A stretch of 64,000 bases of DNA from Conchocele bisecta (Eukaryota; Mollusca; Bivalvia; Lucinida; Thyasiridae). Where the stretch lies: assembly GCA_029237695.1 (NCBI GenBank), contig CM055265.1, positions 42,959,331-43,023,330 on the forward strand. The letters run 5' to 3'. The translations under genes and the position numbers were made by a program. The notes below the pieces were generated by a model that saw only the letters and a program-made list of their open reading frames with translations, was not told the DNA's origin and searched no databases. Positions 40,689 through 52,332 of the stretch are shown here, piece after piece; position 1 is the stretch's first letter, and the number at the start of each line of letters is the position of its first letter.

Positions 40689-41699
40689 GTAATCGGGGGT
40701 AACTGGGTGTCAGAAGGCACCGCAAGAAGTTCTTCGCGAACAAAACCGCGAGATGGCCCATCAGCCAAATAATAGAGCACGGGCTCATCGGGTTTGGTTA
40801 ATGAGCGATCCAGATGATATACATTCATTGACCACACGGGATCAGTCGCGCGGCGGCTGCCACCTTCAAGCTCTCCCGGTTGATAGAGGTACCGGACGTC
40901 AATATCTGATGGAAGCCGTTGCTCCTCTAAACCAACGGGTCGCCCGCGCGAGACGGCAGAAGGCTCGCTCGTCACCCTTTTAAACTTGATAGCATCTACA
41001 GGCTTCTTACCTATCAATCTGGTCACCTCTCCGTTCAGTGCGGAGACCACGGCGGGCAGTCTGGCCACCCACCACTCGGTCGATCGCGAATGAGGGTCTA
41101 CAAGTTCTTTGGCGTATTGGTGTCCGAACAGTCTCTCAGCCAGGGTTCGATTGAAGCGCTCCACGATCCCCTGGTCCCGGTGGATATTGACGCGGCGCGT
41201 CTGATAGAAAACTTCGTGCTTAGACAATAGATGAGAGACCGCGCCCATGAACTCGCGGCCGGGATCGACCTGGAGAAGATTCGGCCATTTGAGAGGACTC
41301 CTCTTATATATTAAGGGAAAGAGCCTCAGCCACTTCCTTAGACTCTTTAGTGGCCAACGGCTCAGCCCCCTTATAACGACTCGCTACGTCAACGATTGTC
41401 AGTGCGTACTTGTACGTCTTGCGACCGACGCGATCGTGAGGTAGAAACAGGAGGTCCGCTTGGTGAACTTGGTTCGGCACCGGCACGTCGAATTTCGGCC
41501 GCGGAATATTGTGAGGCGCGGGTAAATAGATCTGCCAGATGGCCTGCTTCTTGAGCCATTCCTTGACAGCGTTTTCTAAAACCTTGGTCGCCGCCGCGAG
41601 GTTCTTGATGGCCGTGAGTCCCTTCCAGTAGCCGCGTGGGCTATAGTATGTATTCGACAGCTTGCGCGTTAGTTTGGTATCAAGTTTGCGCGTGTTCAT
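40685..41699 (-). pseudogene. Polinton integrase, element 2 copy, frameshifted
   Basis: The N-terminal frame 41304-41699 holds the HTH-like region and the first catalytic Asp (HQADLLF). The C-terminal frame 40685-41248 holds the catalytic Glu (GIVERFNRTL). The second Asp region (VDPGREF) is encoded between them near 41255-41275, in the interval with the frame breaks. The last residues differ from element 1 because the overlap with the polymerase stop has shifted. Confidence 0.93.
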
Positions 41700-42038
41700 C
41701 GTATGCGAAGTATTCTAATATATCGGACAATCTCCAACATGCCCTCGCCAGTTCGTCCGGTAACTGCGTCGTTAATAATAAACCTTTGTTGGAAGTTTCG
41801 CTGCAGCCCCAATCGCGTTTGGGTTGGAACAGGAGAGGGGAATCTAATTCAACATTGTTGATGGAGGAATCTAACATCCGCTTTGCGAAAAGGGTGGCCT
41901 CTTTTTCGTCCTGGCGCCACGTCTCGAGAGAATCTCGGGCCAGACGAATCATACTCTTTGCACCAGGTAAACGATGTTTTTTTTTTGGGCAGTGTAGCCT
42001 ACATCGATCATAGCGTCATAAAGTTCGTCAACTAACAT
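41696..42038 (-). pseudogene. small protein upstream of integrase, element 2 copy
   Basis: Homologue of 15660-16025. The frame 41680-41952 is open, but the first ~28 codons (to ATG 42038) are in another frame, broken near the T-run at 41978-41987. The centre holds CAACATTGTTG (41850-41860) instead of the two palindromes of element 1, making the protein shorter. Confidence 0.6.
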
Positions 42039-42077
42039 CGTTCTATATATATATATATAGTTTTTTTAATTAATTAA

Positions 42078-42496
42078 TTATTTTATATAGTAGCCGACGA
42101 GCCAACCACAACCATTCCCACGACGATGAACGCGATCTCGCGGTCCTTTTGGGCCTCTGATGGTACATAGAAATCTGAAAGTTGGGGCTCGGGATCCATT
42201 GGATCGAGACTTTGTGCGGATATGCCAGCGCCGTATCGCGGTTGGCTTCTTCAACGTTCTGAAAAGTTTTGCGCGGCGTGATTTTCGCGGCGAGCTCTTC
42301 ATTGACCCAGTCCAGATGGGCGGTTCGTTTTTTCGACCACGCTTCCTTTGCGCTATTGAGTTGTTCTACAGCTAAATCATGGCGCTTACGCTCCTCATCC
42401 ACGTTCGAGCTTTTCATTTTAGAGAATATAAAGTTGCTACCGCGAATGCCAATGCGTTTACAAGCGCACCACCTACTATTACTGCGATTGAAGCCA
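42078..42496 (-). pseudogene. conserved small membrane protein, element 2 copy
   Basis: Homologue of 15182-15609. The junction that is a stop in element 1 reads through here, but indels near 42250 and 42110 shift the frame so that the terminal membrane helix is altered. Confidence 0.6.
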
Positions 42497-42736
42497 TTTA
42501 TTTCCATATATTAACTGGTAGAATTCCAGCTTTAACTAGATAATCTCGGGTCCAAACTGCGGCCGCTACATCTAAGGTCGCGAGCCCTACGTCTCTCACA
42601 GTAAAGTCCAATTTGGGAGCGGTTTCCTCCTAGGGCCATCTTTGATAGTCGAGCATTACCCGATACTGAAACCGATATCACCACGGGGCGTGATTTAAAG
42701 CGCATTCACTAACATTTTACCATCTTGTTCAGCCAT
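42497..42736 (-). pseudogene. 77-residue membrane protein, element 2 copy
   Basis: Homologue of 14948-15181 with several small indels near 42630-42700. Start and stop positions and the abutting stop/ATG with the next gene are preserved. Confidence 0.6.
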
Positions 42737-42744
42737 TGTTATAA

Positions 42745-43284
42745 TTATTGCATATAAAAGGGGGTCGCGATCAATGTTTAAATGGGGCGCCATTCCAATC
42801 GCGATTGGGTGTTTCGTAACTTTCTTCTGAACACTGGCTGGTTGTTTTTTCGGGTATTTCCAAACGCACAGGGCACCAACAACTGCCAGACTACCACCAA
42901 CAAACCAACTCCAATTCGTGAATTGGGGTTCAGTCAAACTCCAACGGGAGTTGGTATTGGGTGACAAATTCAAAGAATTTGAGTGTGCTTCCAATTCGTG
43001 AATTGGGGGTGTTGTTGTACTCAACTCTGTCTTCAGATGTTTTGCTGTCTCCGTCCCGATTGCAACCCCAATCTCGATTGGAGTTTAGCCTCTCGAAGCT
43101 CGGCGAGTATTTTATCTTGTTTAACTTTTCGGGTGGCAGCCGCCGCCCGCCCGAGCTGCCTGTCTTTTGGGATTTTTTTATATGCGGTTATATCATCCAG
43201 TGGCGGAGTAACACTCTGGTTCGATTGTGTTGGAGCAATCTGGTTCAACTCCGTCACTCTCGTGGGTGTGTCTTGTGTCATCAT
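42745..43284 (-). pseudogene. single-pass membrane protein, element 2 copy
   Basis: Homologue of 14427-14939. Frames 43033-43284 and 42695-43024 are split near 43030. The linker carries palindromes CCCCAATCTCGATTGGAG (43067-43084), CCAATTCGTGAATTGG (42991-43006 and 42911-42926), CAAATTCAAAGAATTTG (42965-42981) and CAAACTCCAACGGGAGTTGG (42935-42954). Two of these are absent from the element 1 copy of this gene. Confidence 0.65.
42911..43006. repeat. cluster of four palindromic cassettes
   Basis: Units at 42911-42926, 42935-42954, 42965-42981 and 42991-43006. The second matches a cassette in another gene of element 1 (13967-13995). The third, with flank TGGGTGACAAATTC, matches the start of the fibre genes (49813-49838 and, in reverse, 7890-7918). 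Confidence 0.85.
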
Positions 43285-43971
43285 TTTCAGGGCTTATAGT
43301 TCGTGGGCATATATGTCCAAATTGACAGTGTTTACCCGTGGTCAACGCGGTTGTTAGTGGAGCTAAGTACATTCCAAACTTGTGATAAATTGAGCAGCAT
43401 TCCGTTCTAAGAGTGTGTCCTATAAAAGGGTCAGTCTCTAGATCGTGAATCAACCCTTCGGTGTTTGGTATAGGGAGAAGTATACTAACGGTGGTAGCGT
43501 ACAAATGAATAGCCGCCGATCCAAGAGTTTTTGTCATCTCTGCTCCCAATTTGGATTCGTATCGCGCATACATTTTATCGATCTCCGCATCTTATCCACC
43601 TGAAAAACTGAGAGACGCCTACCGAGATAATGCTCCGATTGTCCCCCAGCAACCAGCGCAGCTAGCCGCTCTCGTCGCGCCGCATTTTCATTTTCATTAG
43701 GAGTCGTTGCACTCAACCCAATACCAACCCCCGATCCCGATTGCTCTGTCGGATCATTATTGTTGGCAGTCGGAGTTGAGGTTTCTTCTATTAGCTGATC
43801 GAGAAGTTCGTCGCAGTTCATTTTTCTTAAAATTAATTTAACTATTCTAACAACTCTCATCACTTTAACATATTTATTTATTACAAAAATAATAAATGCG
43901 CACCACCCGATACTTATGATCACCATTATGCTCGCAACAAAGCTAGCAGCGGAGCACCAAATTGTTAACAT
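43193..43971 (-). pseudogene. conserved Polinton protein, element 2 copy of the 13721 gene
   Basis: Frames 43534-43971 and 43193-43573 overlap around a break near 43560-43590. An in-frame ATG at 43821 corresponds to the favoured start in element 1. The upstream membrane helix has an insertion of about eight residues relative to element 1. The Thr/Pro-rich linker is shorter and lacks the CCAACTCCAACGGGAGTTGG palindrome. Confidence 0.65.
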
Positions 43972-44085
43972 TGTTAACCATTGTTCAGCATTTGTTCAGT
44001 ATTTGTTCAGCATTGTTCAGCAATTGCTAAGCATTGTTCAGCAATTGCTAAGCATTGTTAAGCATTGCAATAGCTTATTACTTTG
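43965..44085. repeat. iteron-like tandem repeats, element 2 copy
   Basis: The reverse-complement homologue of 13618-13735 with the same AGCAATTGCT palindromes and number of units as far as I can count. Confidence 0.75.
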
Positions 44086-44119
44086 TAATTTTCCTAATTT
44101 TTTCAAAATTAATTATTAA

Positions 44120-44826
44120 TTAATTGATAACTTTATAAGCAGTTGGTTGATCAGTCTTTAGCAGAAGCTTGGCGTGCTTAGTTTCGGAAAGCAACTGTCG
44201 AACCTTCAGGCGCTCCTCGCGCGTTGGGATAACGTCATTCTCTCGAAGACAGTCATCGAATGAGTCTCGGTCCTTGCAGTGAAAGAGGGCGACCCATTTC
44301 GTTTGCTCGCGCAGATCCTTGAGGACGGCGTTGTATTTTTGAGTGGAGATCCATACGCTTTTCCTCGCATGGCGGCCAGAAAATGCGAGCTCGGAGAGCA
44401 TGTCCTTCTTTTTGGTCATCGCCGCCTTGGCCGAGCAATCGTCAATCACATATAGGGTGGGCTCACCCTGGAATCTTTGGTATAAACCACGCAACAATCG
44501 TGAAGCCTATCACCCGGGTCAATAACGTATACCTCAGGGTCGGTCCATATCCACGGGCGCCGCTGATAAGTATCGTTGTGCCGCACAGTGGGACACAGGA
44601 TCACAATATGACGAAAGGCATCGCGGTAGGAGCCCTCGAGCAAGTCTAGGATGAAACCGTTTTTTCCACATCCTGTCTGCCCACATATTATGGCAGAGTG
44701 AGCATCTCCAATCGTGAATTGGTATTGATTGATAGATTTCTTAATTTTTTCTTTAGAATTATGTATTAATAAATCGTTAGATGATTTTTTTATTATATCA
44801 GTAGATCGCTGATACGTATCGACCAT
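44120..44826 (-). pseudogene. packaging ATPase, element 2 copy, frameshifted
   Basis: Frame 44446-44826 has the P-loop (GQTGCGKN; the last residue is Asn instead of Thr). Frame 44120-44497 has the Walker B region (LYVIDDC). They are split at about 44480-44495 near the DRLHD region. The start overlaps the capsid gene end by 29 bp. Confidence 0.9.
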
Positions 44827-46070
44827 CTTCGATGTTGAGTTGTGCGTCTGTAATTATATATAAGTACACGTTCAATGGCCCGGCTCCGTCCACCTCTTTG
44901 GTTATCTGGATCGTCACACCCTCACTAGCGTTCTCAACTTGGCGTCCGCTACCGTGTATTTGGTCATCGTCGCTGGCTCGCATGTCTAGCCATAACGCGT
45001 ATTTGGTATTCAGGAACTCCGCGAGGGAGACGGCCGAGAGATGCAGGTCTTTGGCAATTGCTGCAACCTCCGGAGAGCGCTTAGAGCCGGCAGCAAACTG
45101 CTTTCTTACTTCATCCCACTGCTGGTGCGCGCGAAGACCCGCGCTGTAGAGTTGATTGGGGACTCCCTCGATCGTCACCTCTACCTTCGTGATTTTGGGG
45201 TTATAGAATCTGTCGGTTTTTCTAGCACCGAACGCGAACCGAGCATCCTCGAACAACATCAGTATACCTTTCATCGAGCGGGCGGGAGGTAGTTGACGTT
45301 AATATTCCACAATGTGTCGCTTTTGTTTTTCGGCATCTGGCGATGGCGAAGAACTCGGTCGTAAAGTATGGCAACGCGCCCGGCGTACTGGGTTCTGATC
45401 AATCGCGCTAGTTCGGGCATCGTGACCATGTCGTACTCCAGCGAAACATTATCGATCGTATACGTCGATAACATGTCGCTGGCTATGATAACTCGGCCGT
45501 AGTCGTTGAACGTTAGTTCGTATTCGAGGCGGTCAGCCAAAGCGCTCTGATAGTAGGGCATGTGACTCTCCAGCAACTCAAAGTCGAGCGGGATGTAGAA
45601 GCGGTTGCCGTAAGCGCCCGCGACCGCGTTGTCACTCGCGTTGTTATCTGCCTTGTTAGCAGCCCCGATTTGCTGGTGTCAATACCTTGATAGACAGCGT
45701 TTTCAAGCTCGTGTGACGTCTTCCACAGGTCCTGATAGCAATGGTAGACGTCGCTGTCGTCGATCGACATCACCTCATTACCAGAAATCTTTATCATGCT
45801 CTTCTTGACGATGGCACGACCCAGGTTCTGAACGACGGTTCGGTCCGCGTCCGTCGACGTTAGTGAAATAGTGAAAGCGAGGCGAACAGTACCCGGAACA
45901 ATGACGTCGTTAGCTCCGAGGTTGGGGAAGCGGACTAAGAGCTGCTGGTTCTGGTCGATCGTCGATGGGTTGTTCGTAATAACGACACTCTGTCTCACGC
46001 CTTTTGCCCCGAGGGGCTCACGCAGTCTGCGGTATGGATTGAGTTTGCGACCGTATTGACTCGAAGACAT
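44798..46070 (-). pseudogene. major capsid protein candidate, element 2 copy, frameshifted
   Basis: Frames 45513-46070, 45271-45576 and 44798-45274 cover the protein. Breaks lie near 45650-45670, where several codons present in element 1 (KNKNVTRL) are missing, and near 45280. Outside the breaks it is nearly identical to element 1. Confidence 0.85.
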
Positions 46071-46136
46071 AATTAATTTTATTGAAACTATTAAACCTGT
46101 ATTGTTTTGTCTTTAATATAATAATAATTATTAAAG

Positions 46137-47263
46137 ATGGCTGGTCTCGATATTGGCATGGACGAATTCGATCGCACTACGGGCGACCGAGACGATTACC
46201 TAGTAGATGATGATGATGATGATTATATGGATCTATATACCCGCGGAGAGGGCTTGGACGGTGATGACTACTTCGATAATATGCTCGACGAAACGTCCTT
46301 CATAGAGTACCCGCCCGAGGCGAGTACACATTTCGAAACGTGGGAGGCCAAATCCAAAACTCCGGTATGGGCGGGCGGTCGCAAGATTCCTGAGGGGATC
46401 TCTAAGAATGAGCTGGCGTCTACCGAGGTAACGGATGCTCTGGTGAAACGGTGGAAGAGTATAGTGTCTAAACGGAACATTGATGCCCCGTTGCATTTCT
46501 GCAGCACTAAAAGAGGAGACCTGTGGGTTAAATGGGGTAATACCTGGAAGTTGCTGACGTACAAGAACAACCCAAACAAGTTCCTCAGCCCCTCTTCATT
46601 GAAGCGATATGGAGTACTACTCGCTCGAGCTCTCGGTGTGCTCGACGACATTCAGGCGTCGCTGCCTACAAAAATGGTAAAAACCCTACAGTCTACCGAC
46701 GAAACGCGGGAGAAGACGGCCACCACTATAGAAACGATCGAGCTCAGCGAGATCCCTCGCGTAGCCACCGACGTTATTAACACGATTGAAACCACGGTCA
46801 ACGAAATAAACGGCACTAATTTTGACCCACCGTTACCTCTTCGCGAACTCCGGGGACTCGATAAGGTTCTGCAAACAACTCGGGGCGAACTAGTCAATAA
46901 CCTCTCCAAACTCTCAGCGCTGGACAAACATATCGCTCTAGAAGAAAGAAAAATAAAGCAAGCACGGGGTGATAGAGAATCTACTGAGCGGATCAACAAA
47001 CTCCTGCGGTCGTTGCGGGACGAAAGAGAAGCTCGATTGGAGGCTGCCTCAACTAACCGTGAGACGCTTTCCGGTCAATTAAGTCGTAGCCGCGAAACAA
47101 TCTCGAGGGTCCTGCACGAGGACACTACACTCGGTGCGCGTATTCGCACTCTGTTCAGAGAGAAGGGCGTCACGATAATAACCGTCATCGCGGCTTTTCA
47201 GCATGATTATATCGACCCTAATTCTATCTATATCGTCTCTAGTTCTATCTATCACGGGTGGTT

Positions 47264-47309
<46 letters not shown>

Positions 47310-47563
47310 ACCAGCACCATCCGGTGGGGTAAAAGAATGGATAAAAAAACAACTAAAAGCCCTCGCCAATCTCCTGGCTAAAATTAGCAGGAAAGTTGGC
47401 TGCCGCACTACCTGGACTGATCGGAAGTATCATTTCTTACTTGCTATCTATATTATCAAAAACGGTCGGATGGCTAGCCAATAATACTTGGGCTTTAATC
47501 GTGGCAATCGCCGGTCTCCTATTATTCTCTGTCAGAGAGTTCCTACAACCAAAGCGTAAATAA
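46137..47563 (+). pseudogene. virion-associated-type protein with alternative N-terminal domain, frameshifted near the end
   Basis: Open from 46137 to 47381 (414 codons), but the frame shifts at about 47195. The hydrophobic helix, Ala/Pro linker (now a longer CAGCAC-type repeat at 47270-47318), amphipathic stretch and terminal membrane helix (to 47563) follow in other frames. From STDETREKTATTIETIELSE on, the helical region is closely similar to element 1. The first ~180 residues are unrelated: an Asp-rich start, then a domain with VKRWKSIVSKRNIDAPLHFC and LWVKWGNTWKLLTYKNNPNK. The 3' end overlaps the convergent gene by 21 bp. Confidence 0.7.
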
Positions 47564-48960
47564 TCCGATCGCCACGAGGGCGACGACGAGCGCTAACTTC
47601 TCCTCCTCGTGTCTTGTGCTTCCAATTTCACCCAATTTGTAATTGATTGGTGTTTCTCCAATCGCGATTGGTCTGTTGATGGATTTCGATGGTTCAATCC
47701 AATTTACGAATTGGGGGTACTTGGTTCGATTTACGAATTGGGGGAGGTGTATCCATTTTGTGTTTTATGAAATCGGTTCCACTGTTGGGGGTGCGCTTGA
47801 TGATATCCGTGTTCACGTTACCGTTGTGGCCTATTTTTTGATTGGCGGTGGCGATTACGATCTGATTATTGTAACCGTCAACCGGGTCGTCTCGTAGTAT
47901 CATATTGCTCGGCGCCATATAAAGACCTATTCCAAATACATAGTCTACTGGGGTGCTGGCATTCTGCAAAACGTCTTGATAATTCGGATCGCCTTCTCCA
48001 GGTCCACCCTAGCTGAGATGGCGTCCTCTACAAGTGCCAAGAATTGTTTTTGTGCATCAAACGCTGTTCCCATGCCCAGTATAGAACTGCGAGTTTGCTT
48101 CTGTGCGCCGAGGATGGCCCAGACGTACGTGCGAATGGAGTCGTTGACGCGAGTAACCCCGGCCTGCGTGAACCCTATACCCTTATCTAACATAAATGTA
48201 ACCCCACCCCACGCGTCCTGAACCTCAGCAGCCTGCTGTATGTAATCGACGTGAGCCCGTTTCGGAGGTAACATTTTACAAGAAAACACGCCACAGTGCC
48301 GACCTCCAGACACTTCCGGCCCGAATGTCATAGTCGCGGGGTCAAAATTCCCGGCGTTCCGACTGACGATGTGGTCACCGGAGTGATCGTGTCTAAATCA
48401 GTCTGTGTCCAATTCCCGGACTGGCCGTGAATGAGAACGTCCACGAGGCCGGTGCTGGTAGGAAATGCTTTCTGTCTCCAGTCCGCGTCTTTTGAAACGT
48501 TAAATTCGTTACACAGTCTTTCAAAGGCCATACGGTCGTATGCGTTGGAAATGGGATCCCAGGCGTCGTCTTGAGGTAGTGAAATACCTAGTTCTTTGAG
48601 AATCCTCCTAATAGTATATACACGTGAAAGTTGTAGACACTTTGGAGCATGACATTCTTGGATGTCAGATGGTCTTTATATGAAACTCCACACCCGGCTG
48701 TTGCGCACCATACAGCGAAATTTATTTGGTTCTGCCAAAACTGCATCGGTGTTGCTTTCCACCTGTTTACCACCTCCATCGTAGTAATCTTGGGCAGCCT
48801 ATATTGTTCAAAGATATTAGGGAAATTGGTGACAAAGCCGCTGTCCGGTCTAACCGTTACGGTTGGGTGTACAAGGGGGTTAAACAACGTCTTTTTGTGT
48901 GTATTTACCTCCGACCGCGTACTTTACATTAGAGTTAAAGCTAAATGCTTTGGTATCCAT
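47543..48960 (-). pseudogene. conserved Polinton protein (MDTKAFSF family), element 2 copy
   Basis: Frames 48588-48887, 48328-48531, 47945-48331 and 47694-47969 cover the homologue of 8812-10236. The TAG and the long A-run of element 1 are absent here, but other indels near 48200, 48600 and 48860 break it. A 15-bp block around TGATCGGGTTCAACA of element 1 is missing at about 47787. Confidence 0.65.
47630..47765. repeat. palindrome cluster, element 2 counterpart of 10039-10150
   Basis: Includes CCAATCGCGATTGG (47658-47671) and two CCAATTTACGAATTGGGGG-type units. The unit next to the membrane helix (CCCAATTTGTAATTGATTGG) differs from the CAACAATGTTG of element 1. Confidence 0.8.
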
Positions 48961-48974
48961 TGAAAGATATTATT

Positions 48975-49720
48975 ATGTTTGCTACTATAACTAATGTTCA
49001 AAAAGGGAGTTGTGAACTTCAAAAATTAATAGACAACTGCTGCGGAAAACGCCGGGTAGGCCTCAGATCAATCACGTTCACGGTTGGATGGAAAAACATT
49101 GAACTGTATAAGGAGATCAACACAGTCGGGCAGGTAGTAGACGGACTGTTAGAGACTATCGTACCCTTAGATTTTATTGAATCATCTGTCGTATTACCTC
49201 CCGGCCTTTGGGGTGTCAGAGATGTCCAAGCTTTAATCACAAAGAGTATGCCTGATTGTGTCAAGGTCACAGTCTCAAAAGCCACGGGGATTGCGACATT
49301 GGACGTTGATAAAAAATTAGAGATCACTCCGGGGTTGGCCTCAATGTTAGGATTTAAATATCAACCCCCTTACAACGAGAATGAAGGGCGAGTGTTCCCG
49401 TTGCACTTTGTCTTCCCCGCGGGTTATTACCACGGCGATACCCCAGTAAACTTCGCCTTCACGAAAACTCGGGGTCGCACCTTGATCGGGTGAACACATC
49501 ATACAACACGGTAGACGGATCCCCCAGCACATTACTTAAAACTGTGCCCGCCAGCGACTGTTTCTATGGCGAGACTGTGACCTTAGACTTCCCACACCCC
49601 GAGATGAAAGTTTTGGAATCGGGACACATCCACGAGTTGAAGATTTCTATTCTCGATGATAAAGGGCGAGAGTTGAAGAACGATTACCCGATTTCGGTAG
49701 TCCTAGAAATTTCAAATTAA
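48975..49720 (+). pseudogene. penton-like (minor capsid) candidate, one frame break
   Basis: Frame 48945-49493 gives the N-terminal ~170 residues from ATG 48975, and frame 49490-49720 the C-terminal part. The single break near 49470-49495 follows FAFTKTRG. The central region (YKEINTVGQVVDGLLET) is shorter and different from element 1, yet the C-terminal ~75 residues are nearly identical. The beta-rich C-terminus (GHIHELKISILDDKGRELK) is compatible with a jelly roll. The divergent neighbour starts 14 bp away. Confidence 0.55.
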
Positions 49721-49780
49721 TTAATTTTAAGAAAATTATTTAGAATTAAACGCATGTTCGTAATATATATTATCAACATT

Positions 49781-51609
49781 ATGAGTATATACGGACCAGG
49801 TAGTTCTTCCGATTGGGTGACAAATTCAAATAATTTGGAACCGGCAGAAGGGGGATTCATCCCGACAGAGGGCGACTTTTTAACTACCCAAAAAACAAAG
49901 GCCTTGATCAATAGAACTATATCGATGGCCACGGACGAGATTCACAAGAGTCTACTATCACAACTTAGAGAATATGCCCTGGTTGTGAATACACAAAGTC
50001 GTGAAGAAACGCATATGGAACTAAACGAACTAGGTAAAAAAAATAACCAAATTTAGAAAAGAGGCCCGGTTGGGGATTGATAAAGCCCGAGAAGACCGCA
50101 AGGCTGACATTACGGAGGTTTATGATGCGTTGCGCTTAGAAGACTCTCTCAGCAAAGAAGCTACACTTGCTGAATTAGACGGGAAAATAATCGATTTTCG
50201 AAATGAGGCCACGTCGGGTATTGAGAAAGCACGAGAAGACCACCAGGCGGACCTTACGAAGGCTTATGAGGTGTTGCGCTCAGAGGACTCTCTCATCAGA
50301 GAAGCGACACTTACTGAACTAGATAAAAAAATAACCAAATTTCGAAAAGAGACCCGGTCGGGTATTGATAAAGTCCGAGAAGACCACCAGTCGAACCTTG
50401 AGGAGGCCATTGCGGAGGCTTATGATGCGTTGCGCTTAGAGAACTCTCATAGTAAAGAAGCGACACTTACCGAACTAGACGGTAAAATAGCCGAATTTCT
50501 GAAAGAGACCAGATCGGGGGTTGAGGGGGTCCGAGAAGACCACAAAGAGGCCATTGCGGAGGCTTATGGGGCGTTACGCTCAGAGGACTCTCTCAACAGA
50601 GAAGCGGCACTTACTGACATATACGAAAAAATAACCGAATTTAAAAAAGAGACCCGGTTTGATCTTGATGGAGTCCGAACGGGTATTGAGAAAGCCCTAG
50701 AAGACCACCAGGCGGATATTACGGAAGCTTATAGGGTGTTGCTCTTAGAGGACTCTATCAACAGAGAAGCGACACTTACCGAACTAGATGGAAAAATAAC
50801 CGAATTTCAAAAAGAGGCCCGGTCGGGGGGGTTGAGAAAGCCCGAGAAGACCACAAGGTAGCCATTGCGAAGGCTTATGAGGTGTTGCGCTCAGAGGCTC
50901 TCTCATCAGAGAGGCGGCGGTTGCCGAACTAGATGAAAAAATAACAGAATTTCAAAAAAGAGGCCCCGGTCGGGTATTGATAAAGCCTTAGAAGGCCACC
51001 AGGCGACCATTACGGAGGCTTATGATGCGTTGCGTTTAGAGGACTCTCTCAGCAGAAAAGCGACACTTACCGAACTAGATGAAAAAATAACCGAAGTTTC
51101 TGATAAACTGAAACATGATCGTATAGCCGCGACCAAAGCTCTTGAGGAGGCCTCTTATGAGATTCGTACTGAGGCATATAACGCACAGGGCGCTTGCCGG
51201 AATAGTGAAAACAATGAAAACACCAAAACGTGTCATAACAGTTTGGGCTGAGAAGCGGGGGGGGCCCATTGGTTGTGGGGCACTATGAATATTCGTTCGG
51301 TGCCAAAGCGAGTAATAAATATGGGGGATACACTATGACAGCTGCAGGTGAAGTTATCCAAATGGCGGTCTGCTCGGTTAATGCTAATGGTAAACCTGTG
51401 GGCGCGTCGCGATAAATATTGTAGTAGATGGGGAAGAACGGGGGCTTGGAGTCACTAAAATCTCTGGAGATAGTTCGACGATTGTTTCGTTCGCCGGTAA
51501 TGATCGAATTAGACTTTCCAAAGGTAGTGTTATTAACTTTGTTACGAAAATCGGTGACTCAGAGAGTTCTTCCACTATTGTCTCATTGTTAATTGAACTT
51601 ATTGTGTAA
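49781..51609 (+). pseudogene. coiled-coil fibre-like protein, element 2 copy, frameshifted
   Basis: Open parts are 49754-50056, 50070-50861 and 51030-51251; the C-terminal head runs to 51609 in further frames. Breaks lie in an A-run at 50036-50045, a G-run at 50825-50832, near 50900, near 50955, at 51190 and near 51405. Repeat number and order follow element 1. A cassette TTGGGTGACAAATTCAAATA plus ATTTGG (49813-49838) opens the coding region. Confidence 0.7.
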
Positions 51610-51637
51610 ATACTAATATATTAAAATAAATTTAACT

Positions 51638-52286
51638 ATGAACGAATCACCATATCCAACTCTCAATCACCACTCCACCAACACTGTATCCAACTCTCAA
51701 TACACTCCACCAACACTATATCCAATTAACGAAAGAAGTTCAGATTTTAGGTTGAATAATATCGTCGCTATGCAGGATATTTTAGTTAGAGAATGTGCAA
51801 ATAGAAAAAGACACGCTAAAAAATATAAGCGCGCGGCAAACATAGCTGAAGCATCTAGTACGGTTCTGGCAAGTGTTTCTGTGTTGTGTGGGCGGGACTG
51901 CTGCAACGCTATCTACAATTGTAATGATTCCACTTGCAGGGGTTTTGAGTGGAATTACAGTTTTATCTGGAACACTTTGTATGGTTATTAGGGCGGTGGG
52001 TGGAAAACTCGAGAAAAAAAGTAGAAAACATGATAGAATATCCGTTCTCGCTAGGTCTAAGAAAAATAGCATCGACGTTATGGTGTCCAAAGCGTTGGCC
52101 GATAAGAAAATATCAAATTTAGAGTTTGAATCCGTGGTGGAAGAAATGGGGAGATATGAAGAATCAAAAAGTGATATAAGGATCAAGGCGCGCGCCACCA
52201 TGCCCAAAATTGAGTGTACTGATTGGGATAAATTTAGGGTAAAACTTGGAAATAAAGTCGGAGGAAATGTTACAGCACCATTATAA
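51638..52286 (+). pseudogene. conserved Polinton-associated membrane protein, element 2 copy
   Basis: Frame 51638-51991 gives the N-terminal part and frame 51873-52286 the remainder, with a single break near 51885-51895 in the G-rich GTGTGGGCGGGAC. Here the C-terminal tail (SKALADKKISNLEFESVVEE to the end) is open, so this copy shows the complete tail that is scrambled in element 1. Confidence 0.7.
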
Positions 52287-52288
52287 AA

Positions 52289-52332
<44 letters not shown>

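Noticed and set aside
47270..47318. Thr/Ser-rich repeat domain in the element 2 virion-type protein
   Set aside because: It is the Ala/Pro linker read in a shifted frame after the break at about 47195.
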